Source: Candidatus Nanoarchaeia archaeon (GTDB taxonomy: Archaea; Nanobdellota; Nanobdellia; Woesearchaeales; JANQNE01). From it: a DNA stretch of 64,000 nucleotides. This document shows, piece by piece, positions 1-9,628 of this stretch. Each line of letters begins with the position of its first letter. The stretch's first letter is position 1. Under the pieces are notes generated by a model that saw nothing but the letters and a program-made list of their open reading frames with translations, was not told the origin of the DNA and ran no database searches. Where the stretch lies: NCBI GenBank assembly GCA_028279725.1, contig JANQNE010000011.1, positions 151,872-215,871 on the forward strand, in the 5' to 3' direction. The translations under genes and the position numbers were made by a program.

Positions 1-2
1 TT

Positions 3-599
3 CAAGGAACAAAGAACGGAATTTCAGATGAGCGTCTTGGATCTTTTTCTGTAATAGGAACTGAAGAAGAAACACAAGATCTGATCCAAGAATCCGGAAA
101 CAGCGGAACAGGAGGAGGATCAGGAGGAGGGGGAATACCAATAAGAACTCCTGCTAATGATGAGCTATCAGAAGACTTAGAACAGAACAATGAAGGTGTA
201 TCTGCTGAGCCAGACAATAATGTAGGAAGTCCTGGTGAAGATGATCAAGATAACAGGACAATGGAATATCCGTCTGCTGGTAATCCTGATGGTAATATAA
301 CAGAACAATCCTATCTAAATGCTATAACAGGAAATGTCATTAAAGAATTTCCCCTATTGGGTGATATAAATTACTGCCTGCTGATAATCATCATCCTGTT
401 AATCGTCTGGCTAATAACACTTTTCTTGTATGCTAAAGAACGCAGAAAAAAGAACGCTTTATACAAGATAGAATCTGAAAAGAAGAAGCTGACCCTTAAG
501 AAGAAAAAGATCTCAGAAAAGATCAATTCCTTAAAGGAAAAAAGGAAAAAAGAGATAGAAACGATCCAGAAAAGACTGAATAGATATAAAAGATCATGA
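3..599 (+). CDS. C-terminal part of a membrane-anchored protein (Gly/Ser-rich acidic linker, one TM helix, Lys-rich cytoplasmic coil); 5' end outside window
   Basis: Frame of ORF 261-599 is open back to base 3; TM segment YCLLIIIILLIVWLITLFLYA then charged coil. Confidence 0.7.
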   Translation, partial: QGTKNGISDERLGSFSVIGTEEETQDLIQESGNSGTGGGSGGGGIPIRTPANDELSEDLEQNNEGVSAEPDNNVGSPGEDDQDNRTMEYPSAGNPDGNITEQSYLNAITGNVIKEFPLLGDINYCLLIIIILLIVWLITLFLYAKERRKKNALYKIESEKKKLTLKKKKISEKINSLKEKRKKEIETIQKRLNRYKRS

Positions 600-618
600 T
601 AAAAAGGAGGCGGATAAA

Positions 619-1038
619 ATGGAAAATGATATTGTTTGGACACCTGTCATGTCTGTAAATGATAAAAACATAGATAGCCAGCATAAAGAAATAATCGAAA
701 CACTCAGGAAGTTTGGTGAAAAAATAGTGCTTAGAGCAAACATCAATCAAGTAAAAGGCCTGATTGATGTTTTTGAAGATTATTCTGTTAAGCACTTAGA
801 TCATGAAGAAAAATATATGAAAGCCCATAAATTTCCTGAACTTGACAACCATAAGAAACTTCATGATTCATATAAGGAATATTTCAAAGATCTGAACAAA
901 AAGTTAAAAGATGAGCAATCTGATCAATTTTTAGCAAAATTAGTGGATATAGAGAGATTTCTTAGCAATTGGTGGACTAATCATATCTTAGTAGAAGACC
1001 GTAAGTATGCTCTGTATATCAAGTCGCATCCTAAATGA
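619..1038 (+). CDS. Hemerythrin-like metal-binding protein
   Basis: Motifs SQHKEI, HLDHEEKYM, HKKLHDSY, NHILVEDRKY; GGAGG upstream. Confidence 0.85.
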   Translation: MENDIVWTPVMSVNDKNIDSQHKEIIETLRKFGEKIVLRANINQVKGLIDVFEDYSVKHLDHEEKYMKAHKFPELDNHKKLHDSYKEYFKDLNKKLKDEQSDQFLAKLVDIERFLSNWWTNHILVEDRKYALYIKSHPK

Positions 1039-1097
1039 TCTTGATAAATAATTAAAGATAATAGGCAGTCTCTGAATTCTTTATTTACAAATATTAT

Positions 1098-1646
1098 TTA
1101 ATTAGAACTGATGTTGTAGATGACTGGAACTGTCCTGCAATCTGGTTCTCCTACTTTTGGTTTTAAACCTAATCTGTATATTGATCTAAGATCTTCAAAC
1201 ATATGCGGCATGAAAACAGAAATAAGCTTTTCTGCAGTTTCCCTCATGTATCCTGGGTCTGCGATCTTTGCAGGGTCTTCAGTCCAGTGGACTCCTGCAT
1301 AGTTATTTAATCTATTTACAAACCTCTGTCCTTTATTTAGTATAGACAAAGCCTCATCAAAATCTTTGCTTTCTTTTGATTCTTCGAATATCTTCTGTTT
1401 GACATGACCTATAATATCCCCTCCTAACCTAATCCTGCATCTAGCCTGTTCATAATTGGTTCCAGAATAAGACGGGAACAAGAATAGGTTTCCGCTTCTG
1501 TAGATACGATCCATGACGACTGGTTCTTTAACCTCACTATAATATCTAAAACTAGATTCAGGATCCTGTTTTTTGGGTAAACTGGAGGCAGGAACTACCT
1601 GGATACCTCGGTTTGCTAGATTTTCTAGTAAGCTTTCCATAATCAA
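1098..1646 (-). CDS. Hypothetical protein
   Basis: Long ORF, no antisense competitor. Confidence 0.6.
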   Translation of the reverse strand: MIMESLLENLANRGIQVVPASSLPKKQDPESSFRYYSEVKEPVVMDRIYRSGNLFLFPSYSGTNYEQARCRIRLGGDIIGHVKQKIFEESKESKDFDEALSILNKGQRFVNRLNNYAGVHWTEDPAKIADPGYMRETAEKLISVFMPHMFEDLRSIYRLGLKPKVGEPDCRTVPVIYNISSN

Positions 1647-1734
1647 AAGGAGATTTGTAATTATTTATAAGCCTTACTGAATAAACTTTTAAATGACAAA
1701 AGCTTTATAAAAAACAGAAATTGATGTATAGAGA

Positions 1735-2841
1735 ATGAAAAAACAAGGCGGAGTAGGAGTGTTTATAATGATCTGTTTAGTTTTGATTATAGTATTTGGT
1801 TTTATATTATTGTTATTGATCGGACCTGAAGAGAAGAAAACTCCGAATAGGTATGTCTCTGTAGTGATGGAGGAAGAGATAATAGTTCCAGAGAAAGTGT
1901 ATGAAGAGTCCGTTAAGGATTTTGTTGAAGAGGAAGAGGATAGAAGTTATAGAGATGATGATTCTGATAGTGAAGATGAGGATGAAGAGCGAGATGATGA
2001 AGATGAGGAACCTCCTGAAGAAGATAAGAAGGAAGAAGTGAAAGAAGAATATAATAAAATAAAAAAGATGGAGAAAGGATATGGATTTTGGGTGTATGGA
2101 AGCTTTGATAAGGATGAATATGATAACTACATAGAGATTATCGAGGATTTTAACTCTAGGCAGAATGATGATGACAAGGAGATAAAGTATCTTTTCGTGT
2201 GGGCTGGTGAATTAAGGGATGTGGACAATACTTATTTCTATTATAATCCTGAGAGAGCAAAGTATCTTGATGAGAATGTTGATATGGAGATACATGCCCT
2301 TATAAGCTGTTCATCAGATGTTACAGATTCGTTAGGAAATAATGACCTGGACAGGATCGCTGATGAGATTGTAGCTGAAGTTGAATTTGAAGGCATACAT
2401 CTTGATCTAGAGCCGCATAATAAAGATGTTGAAGAACTAGCCTTAAAATTAGAAGGGAAGACTAATAAGGCTATCTCTGTTGCGCTTGGAAAAGGTGTTG
2501 ATGAAGAGTTTTTGGCTAGTGTTGATTTTACTGTTCTGATGAATTATGCGCAGTGCCAGGATACAGTGGATGAATTCTATGATGTTTCAAAAGGGAGGTT
2601 AGAGAGATACTATAAAGATTGTGTAGATGTTGATGCTAACTGTATGAATGGCATAATGGTAACTCCGACATCATGTGAGAAAGAGGATATATTAGAGCAT
2701 ACTAATAAATCAATATTGGTTTATCATGAAGTCATGGATGAATTTGGAGAAAGCAATATGATGGGGATAAACATGTTCAGGCTAAATTATAAGAAAGCGA
2801 TGCCTGGTGAAGAGGTTATTGACTTAGTTTTAGGATCTTGA
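1735..2841 (+). CDS. Membrane-anchored protein with D/E-rich linker and glycoside-hydrolase-like TIM-barrel domain
   Basis: N-terminal TM, acidic stretch, then GIHLDLEPHN (GH18-like beta4 strand context). Confidence 0.6.
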   Translation: MKKQGGVGVFIMICLVLIIVFGFILLLLIGPEEKKTPNRYVSVVMEEEIIVPEKVYEESVKDFVEEEEDRSYRDDDSDSEDEDEERDDEDEEPPEEDKKEEVKEEYNKIKKMEKGYGFWVYGSFDKDEYDNYIEIIEDFNSRQNDDDKEIKYLFVWAGELRDVDNTYFYYNPERAKYLDENVDMEIHALISCSSDVTDSLGNNDLDRIADEIVAEVEFEGIHLDLEPHNKDVEELALKLEGKTNKAISVALGKGVDEEFLASVDFTVLMNYAQCQDTVDEFYDVSKGRLERYYKDCVDVDANCMNGIMVTPTSCEKEDILEHTNKSILVYHEVMDEFGESNMMGINMFRLNYKKAMPGEEVIDLVLGS

Positions 2842-2925
2842 TATTTCTTTTAATCATCACGTTCGCTAATACTTTGGAGAAGATAAAAAGAAAGATTTAA
2901 AAATAACCTTAACTTAATAAATACA

Positions 2926-3345
2926 ATGGGATTTTTAGATATATTCAGGAAAAAGAAATCTAGTTTTGAAAAATATTTTGAGGGTTCTGATGTAAAACCA
3001 GGCCCAAGACATAATTATCATTTTCCAAAAGAGGTTTTGGATATGGTTAAGAAGATTGAATTAACTTTTAAAAAAGTTCATCCATTAACATTTGAAGAAT
3101 GGATAGATGGGTTTGACAGGGATTCTAATCCTGAAAAAGAGATTGCTTTATGGTTATATATGGCAGATGTTTATAAAAAAATTATCAGTAAATATCCTAA
3201 TAAACCAGATTACAACAAAGAAATATATAAAGTTGTCTTATCATGTTCAATAGGTGATGATCAGTATGTTTTATCACAAATAAAATCAAAAATATTATCA
3301 AAGTCAGAAGTCATATCAATTATTAAAGAATTTAGAAATAAATAA
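2926..3345 (+). CDS. Hypothetical protein
   Basis: ORF with upstream AT-rich promoter. Confidence 0.6.
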   Translation: MGFLDIFRKKKSSFEKYFEGSDVKPGPRHNYHFPKEVLDMVKKIELTFKKVHPLTFEEWIDGFDRDSNPEKEIALWLYMADVYKKIISKYPNKPDYNKEIYKVVLSCSIGDDQYVLSQIKSKILSKSEVISIIKEFRNK

Positions 3346-3406
3346 ACCTTCTTTCGTATAATCTTATGCAGAGGGATCAGTAAGTTCAAATTTTTATAAA
3401 AAATAT

Positions 3407-4156
3407 TTAATTCTTACAATTATTCTTTAACTTATCAAAGACTTTATCAGCTATAAGCTTTAGATTGATGGTGTCTTCTTCGTTGTATTCTATCAATAAG
3501 CTGAGATAATATTCATCTCCTGTTGCACGCCACATCCTCCAGAGAGTGAAAGCATCTCCTCCTTTGAGATCTTTTATTATCTGTCTTCTCTTTATTCCGA
3601 AGGATTCTTCTATCTCTTTAAGGCTGCCTGTTATGCCTAGCTTTGAGCAGCAGAACCTTAGATCAAAATGAGGGATATTGGGGATTATGTTTGGGTGTTT
3701 TTTGTTGATGAAAGGAATGTCAAATACAGATCCGTTAAAAGAAATGATCATCTTGTATTTTCTTAATTCTTCTTTAAGATAGTTGAAGTTTAGATTTATC
3801 CCTTCTATCATTGTTTTTGTCTCGTATCCATCATAAAGGCCGATTACTGTTATGAAACCATCTGCGCAGTGCGATACTTCTATATCTAGGAAGATAGCTT
3901 CATCCTTGAACTGATCATATAATCTCCAATGCTCTGATTGAGGAAGGAGTTTAGCGAAGAATTCTGAGTCATTGTTTCTTAGAGCAGAGCCTGCTTTTAT
4001 TATCTGCCTGTCGAAGAATTTCTTCTTTTTATCAGCGATGCCTTTTATTGATCTTGTTTCTATGAATTCATTCCAGTCTGAGATGTTTTGGCTCCAGATA
4101 TTCCTTTCTCTGTTAGATCCGAATCCGTCAAGGAAGAGGAATGTGTTTTTTATCAT
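3407..4156 (-). CDS. RNase H-like (YprB-type) exonuclease-domain protein
   Basis: FLDIEVSHCADGFITVIGLYDG ... IISFNGSVFDIPFI ... HFDLRFCC ... EYNEEDTINLKLIAD (DEDDy-like motifs). Confidence 0.75.
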   Translation of the reverse strand: MIKNTFLFLDGFGSNRERNIWSQNISDWNEFIETRSIKGIADKKKKFFDRQIIKAGSALRNNDSEFFAKLLPQSEHWRLYDQFKDEAIFLDIEVSHCADGFITVIGLYDGYETKTMIEGINLNFNYLKEELRKYKMIISFNGSVFDIPFINKKHPNIIPNIPHFDLRFCCSKLGITGSLKEIEESFGIKRRQIIKDLKGGDAFTLWRMWRATGDEYYLSLLIEYNEEDTINLKLIADKVFDKLKNNCKN

Positions 4157-4259
4157 GATGAAAATTAGAAATCAGAGGTTTATATATTTTAGGCGTGTAT
4201 GTCCAGTGTCCAGTGAAGATACATATATATTTATATATGTTATTGCTTTTTATTAGGGT

Positions 4260-4694
4260 ATGATTCCAAACCTATTCTGGGATAAGGAGATACCTGACAA
4301 GCTTCCGAAAGAGATGGAAGAGATAGTGAAGAAGCTGAAGAAGATCAGGGATAAGGAGAAGCTTGTGAAGAAAGTATATGATATAGTGACTAAGAGATAT
4401 TATGGATGTCATTCGTTTAAGCGTTTCTTTGACCTATTTGTAACTGATATGGAAAAGTTCTGGAAGATAAAAGGGGCAACGCACTGTACAAACCTTTGCT
4501 ACCTTATGAAGATATTCTTAGTTAAGAGCGGGAAATTTAAGGAAGAAGATATAAAGATAAAATATACGACTACTTATGTTTTATGGCCTCATGTGTATCT
4601 TAAGATTAAGATGGGAAAAGGTAAGACTCTGGATGTAGATCCCTGGGGAAAGGCTAATGGTATCAAATATGGAGATTATGCCAGTACATTCTAA
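4260..4694 (+). CDS. Transglutaminase-like protein
   Basis: THCTNLCYLMKIFLV, PHVYLKIKMGKGKTLDVDPWG (Cys-His-Asp arrangement). Confidence 0.55.
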   Translation: MIPNLFWDKEIPDKLPKEMEEIVKKLKKIRDKEKLVKKVYDIVTKRYYGCHSFKRFFDLFVTDMEKFWKIKGATHCTNLCYLMKIFLVKSGKFKEEDIKIKYTTTYVLWPHVYLKIKMGKGKTLDVDPWGKANGIKYGDYASTF

Positions 4695-5580
4695 AATGAA
4701 GAACTATGCTCCTAAAGGAAAAGTTGTATGGGATTCCTGGTTTATCAAGGAGAAAGGGGAATATCATGTTTTTTATCTTCAGGCTGATCCTTTGAAGAGG
4801 TCTGGAGATCTTGAATATCCGACTTCAGTAGGACATTCTGTATCTAAGGATCTTGTTGATTGGAAAGAAATTGGAACTGTGTTAGAGCCAAACGAAAAAG
4901 GATGGGATGATGCTGCTATATGGACAGGAAGTGTTGTCAAGAAAGGGAAGAAATTCTATATGTTCTATACTGGAAGGACAAAGAAAGAGCTTATGGTGCA
5001 GAGGATAGGTGCTGCTGTTTCTGATAATTTGATTGATTGGGAGAAGTTTTCTGAAAATCCTGTTTTAGTTGCTGATAAAAAATACTACCAGATGGAAAAT
5101 AAGAGGAATAAACTGGGAAAAGTTGGGGCATGGAGAGATCCTTTTGTTTTTGAGGACAAAGGAAAGTATTTTATGACAATATCTGCAAGGAAGAACGGAA
5201 AGAAAAAGGAAAATAATGCTTGTGTTGCAATAGCTGAATCAGATGATCTGACCAATTGGAAAGTTAAGAAGCCGATTCTTTTTGGAAGGGGATTTGATGA
5301 GATGGAAGTTACGCAGATCGTTAAATATGAGGGGAGATATTATCTGTTCTTTTCAAGCCATGAGAGAGGAGATGGACTGTTTTGTTATCATTCTGATAAG
5401 CTGTTTGGAGAGTATAAGCCTGTGAATAAAGATGGGTTTGTTGTTGGTGAAGGAATATATGGTGTCAGATTAGTGGATGGAAAGGATGGAGTTTTTAGAT
5501 GTATTGGATGGGTAAAAGACAGGAAATTATCGATGCCTTTTAATATAAGGATTGATGGTGATAAGGTATGTATGTGCTAG
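4669..5580 (+). CDS. Five-bladed beta-propeller glycosidase (GH32/GH43/GH130-like)
   Basis: DSWFIKEKGEYHVFYLQADP, DDAAIWTGSVVKKGKKFYMFYTGR, WRDPFVF. Confidence 0.75.
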   Translation: MEIMPVHSKMKNYAPKGKVVWDSWFIKEKGEYHVFYLQADPLKRSGDLEYPTSVGHSVSKDLVDWKEIGTVLEPNEKGWDDAAIWTGSVVKKGKKFYMFYTGRTKKELMVQRIGAAVSDNLIDWEKFSENPVLVADKKYYQMENKRNKLGKVGAWRDPFVFEDKGKYFMTISARKNGKKKENNACVAIAESDDLTNWKVKKPILFGRGFDEMEVTQIVKYEGRYYLFFSSHERGDGLFCYHSDKLFGEYKPVNKDGFVVGEGIYGVRLVDGKDGVFRCIGWVKDRKLSMPFNIRIDGDKVCMC

Positions 5581-6356
5581 ATATAAATCCTACAATACTG
5601 AATATTGGTTCTTTAAAGATACAGTGGTATGGGCTGATATATGCTCTAGGGTTTATCTTAAGTTATGTATTTCTTAGGAGAGTTGTTAAGAATAGATGGA
5701 TAAAGAGATTAGATATTGAGAAGCTGGACAGTTTTATAATATACGCTATCTTAGGTGTTGTTTTAGGGTCCAGGCTGTTTTATTTTGTATTTTATGATTT
5801 CATGGAACTAATAGTTAATCCGCTGGAGTTTTTCAGCATATGGCATGGAGGTATGAGCTTTCATGGCGGACTGATAGGAACGGTAGTTGCATGTATATTG
5901 TTTTCAAGAAAGTATAAGATAGATGTATGGAAATTGTTTGATATTTGTACAATCCCTGCGATATTTGCTCTTATGTTAGGAAGGATAGGGAATCTTATCA
6001 ATGGAGGGCTAGTTGGAACTGCTTTTGATGGAGGATGGTGTTTTATATTTCCAAAATATGATATGGTGTGCAGGCATCCTTATCCAATATATGCTTTTAT
6101 CTCACACCTTATACTGTTTGGTTATTTAGTTATGTTGTTGTATATTAATAGGGAGAAGATCAAGAGTTATTTAGGAAAAGGTGTTTTAGGTGTTAATTTT
6201 CTTATAGGTTATGGTGTGCTGAGAATAATAACAGACATATGGAAAGTTGACAATTTGGTTCTTGGTGTTAAGATAGGCCAATGGCTAAGTGTAATTATGA
6301 TACTGATAGGGATTATAATAATAAAGGAAAAGAAAGAGAAAATCAACATTCAATAA
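5568..6356 (+). CDS. lgt: Prolipoprotein diacylglyceryl transferase (Lgt family)
   Basis: SIWHGGMSFHGGLIGTV, LGRIGNLINGGLVG, HPYPIYAF; multi-TM; overlaps upstream gene stop. Confidence 0.85.
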   Translation: MYVLDINPTILNIGSLKIQWYGLIYALGFILSYVFLRRVVKNRWIKRLDIEKLDSFIIYAILGVVLGSRLFYFVFYDFMELIVNPLEFFSIWHGGMSFHGGLIGTVVACILFSRKYKIDVWKLFDICTIPAIFALMLGRIGNLINGGLVGTAFDGGWCFIFPKYDMVCRHPYPIYAFISHLILFGYLVMLLYINREKIKSYLGKGVLGVNFLIGYGVLRIITDIWKVDNLVLGVKIGQWLSVIMILIGIIIIKEKKEKINIQ

Positions 6357-6768
6357 CTTTTATCTTGAAGTTGATGTCTTTTCCAGCCAACGGATGATTC
6401 ATATCGATTGTTATCTCTTTATCTCCTACTTCTACAATCTTTGCCGGCAGCTGCTGTCCTGTAGGCAGAGCAACACCAAGCATCATCCCTGGCTTTAGTT
6501 CCTGTTCTGTAGGAAGCTTGTCTCTTGGGACTTTTTTTACAAGGTCTGGGTTAGGATCTCCGTAAGCATCTGCACATTTTATGTGAATGTCTTTCTCTTC
6601 TCCTTTTTTCATACCTATGACTCCTTCATCAAATCCTTTTATCAACTGTCCTGAGCCAACTTCGAACTCTAAAGGATGTCCGTGTTTTTTTGAATCATCA
6701 AAAACAGTACCATCATCTAATGTTCCTGTATAGTCAACTTTTATCTTATCTCCTTTCTTTACTGGCAT
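6343..6768 (-). CDS. FKBP/SlyD-type peptidyl-prolyl isomerase
   Basis: VKKGDKIKVDYTGTLDDGTVFD, LIKGFDEGVIGMKKGEEKDI. Confidence 0.9.
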   Translation of the reverse strand: MPVKKGDKIKVDYTGTLDDGTVFDDSKKHGHPLEFEVGSGQLIKGFDEGVIGMKKGEEKDIHIKCADAYGDPNPDLVKKVPRDKLPTEQELKPGMMLGVALPTGQQLPAKIVEVGDKEITIDMNHPLAGKDINFKIKVIEC

Positions 6769-6838
6769 TTTAATCCTCCATCGAGCAATTACGATTCTTT
6801 TGATGATTTTGTTGGTTTATTTAAGTGTTGTGGTTAAG

Positions 6839-6933
6839 ATGCATATTGCGCTTCGTATCGATTTTTTTATTGAAGTGATCCAGATTTATCTTTTACAGAT
6901 ATCTTCCTGAGAACTTCGCCTGGTAATATGCAT
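6839..6933 (+). repeat. Dispersed structured element, copy E
   Basis: Terminal stem ATGCATATTGC/GGTAATATGCAT; internal GCTTCG and CTTCGC-CTG; contains CAGATTTATCTT. Confidence 0.6.
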
Positions 6934-6982
6934 GTATGTTAAAATATAAAACTTTATAAATAGAGGATAAATTAAGCAGGGT

Positions 6983-8188
6983 ATGATATCAGTTGTCATA
7001 ATGGCAGGTGGGAGCGGTACAAGGTTTTGGCCTAAGAGCAGGAAGAATGTTCCAAAGCAATGCATCGCTATTGTTTCTGAAAAGACCATGATCGAGGAAG
7101 CAGTTGAAAGGATGGAAAAGCTTACTCCTAAAGATAACATCTATATATCCACAGGAAAGCATCTTGAAGGGCCAATGAGAAAACATCTTCCTGATGTGAA
7201 TTATGTTATAGAGCCTTGCGCAAGAAACACTGCTCCATGTATAGGATTGAGTGCGATATCGATAATGAAGAAAGATCCTGAATCAATAATGGCAATTGTT
7301 ACAGCTGATCACAGCTTTGCTGATCCTGATGCTTTTATAGAACATATGAAAGCTGGTGTTGAGATGGCTAAGAATGATAAGATTGTTTTGATCGGTATAA
7401 ATCCAACTTATCCAAGCACTGGTTTCGGCTATATACACATGGGTGATGAATTGACTTCAGAGGATGATGATATAAAGATACATGATCTTAGGGAGTTTAA
7501 GGAAAAGCCAGATCTTAAGACAGCAAAAGAATTTTTGGAAAGCGGAGAGTATATGTGGAACTCCGGGATGTTTATCAGCAAAGTTAGTGTTATGATGGAT
7601 GCTATAAGGATGCATATGCCAGATCTTTATGATGCTCTGTCAAAGATAAGCAATTCTGATTTTGATGAGAAAGTCCTGGAAGAAGAATTTGAGAAACTGG
7701 AAAAGATATCTATAGATTACGGGGTTATGGAAAAGGCTAAGAACATTGCAGTTGTCAGAGGAGATTTTCCATGGGCTGATGTCGGAGACTGGAAGTCAAT
7801 GGAGATAATACATCCAAAAGATGAGAATGGTAATGTAGTTATCGGAGAGCACAGCGGGGATGCGAAGAACTGCATAATTGTCGGAGATGGAAAGCTGATC
7901 GAGACTGCTGATATTGAGAATGTTGTTATTGTCGATACAAAGGATTGTCTTTTGGTCTGTTCCAAGGATCGTGTTCAGGAAGTTAAGAAGATCGTTGAGA
8001 TATTAGAGAATGATCCTGAACTTGAGAAATATACAAAAGACTTACAGGATGAGTTTGAATTCCATAAAGTTTCTATTGACTGTGAGGATCTTGAAGTTTC
8101 AAGCAATGGATTAGTCGCAACTATAGATGTTGATGAGCTCCATATAGAAAAGAATGATGAAAAGATAATGATCAAAGAGGTTGAATAA
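6983..8188 (+). CDS. manC: Mannose-1-phosphate guanylyltransferase
   Basis: VIMAGGSGTRFWPKSRKNVPKQ, EPCARNTAPCIGL, FPWADVGDWKS. Confidence 0.92.
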   Translation: MISVVIMAGGSGTRFWPKSRKNVPKQCIAIVSEKTMIEEAVERMEKLTPKDNIYISTGKHLEGPMRKHLPDVNYVIEPCARNTAPCIGLSAISIMKKDPESIMAIVTADHSFADPDAFIEHMKAGVEMAKNDKIVLIGINPTYPSTGFGYIHMGDELTSEDDDIKIHDLREFKEKPDLKTAKEFLESGEYMWNSGMFISKVSVMMDAIRMHMPDLYDALSKISNSDFDEKVLEEEFEKLEKISIDYGVMEKAKNIAVVRGDFPWADVGDWKSMEIIHPKDENGNVVIGEHSGDAKNCIIVGDGKLIETADIENVVIVDTKDCLLVCSKDRVQEVKKIVEILENDPELEKYTKDLQDEFEFHKVSIDCEDLEVSSNGLVATIDVDELHIEKNDEKIMIKEVE

Positions 8189-8189
8189 A

Positions 8190-9626
8190 ATGAAAGTAAA
8201 TAAGTTTATGTTCAGAAATTATGATATCAGAGGAGTTGTTCCTGATGACCTTACTCCTGAAGTTGTTGAAGCTTTAGGAAAAGCTTACGGAACTTTCCTG
8301 CATAAAAGAAAGATAAGGCAGGCTGTTATCGGAAGAGACTGTCGTCTTAGTGGGGAGGAGTTTCAGGAAGCGTATATGAAAGGTGTTATGTCAGCTGGCA
8401 TAGATATAATAGACATAGGCATGGTGATGACGCAGATGATGTATTACGGGCAGTATAGGTTCCAGACTAATGGGGGCACTATGATAACTGCATCACATAA
8501 TCCTTTCAACTTTAACGGATTTAAGATGGGTGTTAGCTTTTCCCTGACAACAGGGCCTGAAGAAGTCCAGGAGATAAAGAGTTATGTTGATAATGATGAT
8601 TATTATGAAGCTGATGAGCCAGGAAAGAAAATCGCTAAGGAAGATATAAAAGAAGATTATTTCCATGATGTTCTGAAAAGAGTGAGATTAAAGAAGAAGT
8701 TTAAGGTTGTTGTCGATACCAGGCATGGAACATGCGGGATATATGCTCCTGAATTGCTTGAGAGGGCTGGATGCGAGGTTATCTGCGTCAATAAAGAAGT
8801 TGACGGAAATTTTCCGGAAGGGACTCCTGATCCTACAGATGAGAAATTTATGGAGATATTGGGGAAGAAGGTTGTTGAAGAAAAAGCTGACTTAGGCGTT
8901 GCATTTGACGGTGATGGAGACAGGATAGGGACTGTAGACGAGAAAGGGCATATATTGTGGAATGATGTGCTTGTTGCGATATTTGCAAAAGAGATACTGG
9001 AGAGATTCCCTAAATCAAAGATAATACATAATACGCTTTGTTCACAAGTTGTCACAGAAGTTGTGAAAGAAAATGGGGGCACGCCAATAATGTGGCTGAC
9101 TGGACATGCTTTTATCAAGAAAAAGATAGCTGAAGAGAATGCTGCATTTGGCGGAGAGTTATCAGGACATTTCTTCTTCAATGACAATGCTTATGGGCAT
9201 GATGACGGAACTTATGCGATACTTAGGGTATTGGAATATCTGTCTGAGAAAGATATAAGCCTTACTGAACTGCACGAGAGCTTTCCAAAATATTTTTCTT
9301 CACCTGAAGTAAAGATAGGATGCCCTGATGACAAGAAGATAGAGGTTATCAAAGATCTTTCAAAGAAATTCAAGAAGGATTTTCCTAAAGCAAAGATAAC
9401 TGATGATAGTGTGATACCTGGAGATGATGGAACAAGAGCAGATTTTGAGGATGGGATGATGATATTCAGATATTCTCAGAACGGGCCTTATATCACAGTG
9501 AAGTTTGAAGCAAAGGATGAAAAGACATATGAAGAAAGAAGGAAGTATGTTAGCAAGATGCTTCATAGCTATCCTGAGATGATATGGAAGGACCAGCTTT
9601 GTGTTAACCTGCATGTAGTTGAATAA
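8190..9626 (+). CDS. manB: Phosphomannomutase/phosphoglucomutase
   Basis: FRNYDIRGVVPDDL, TASHNPFNFNGFKMG, AFDGDGDRIGTVDE, GGELSGHFFF. Confidence 0.93.
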   Translation: MKVNKFMFRNYDIRGVVPDDLTPEVVEALGKAYGTFLHKRKIRQAVIGRDCRLSGEEFQEAYMKGVMSAGIDIIDIGMVMTQMMYYGQYRFQTNGGTMITASHNPFNFNGFKMGVSFSLTTGPEEVQEIKSYVDNDDYYEADEPGKKIAKEDIKEDYFHDVLKRVRLKKKFKVVVDTRHGTCGIYAPELLERAGCEVICVNKEVDGNFPEGTPDPTDEKFMEILGKKVVEEKADLGVAFDGDGDRIGTVDEKGHILWNDVLVAIFAKEILERFPKSKIIHNTLCSQVVTEVVKENGGTPIMWLTGHAFIKKKIAEENAAFGGELSGHFFFNDNAYGHDDGTYAILRVLEYLSEKDISLTELHESFPKYFSSPEVKIGCPDDKKIEVIKDLSKKFKKDFPKAKITDDSVIPGDDGTRADFEDGMMIFRYSQNGPYITVKFEAKDEKTYEERRKYVSKMLHSYPEMIWKDQLCVNLHVVE

Positions 9627-9628
9627 GC

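Noticed and set aside
2842-2925. Possible element copy from 'CACGTTCGC'
   Set aside because: No matching 3' arm or CTACGC motif nearby.
8657-9187. Long antisense ORFs (e.g. 176 aa here, also 7717-7965, 14899-15258, 22806-23270, 38763-39134)
   Set aside because: Opposite strand of confidently identified conserved genes; compositions are Ser/Phe/Leu-rich shadows of coding strands.
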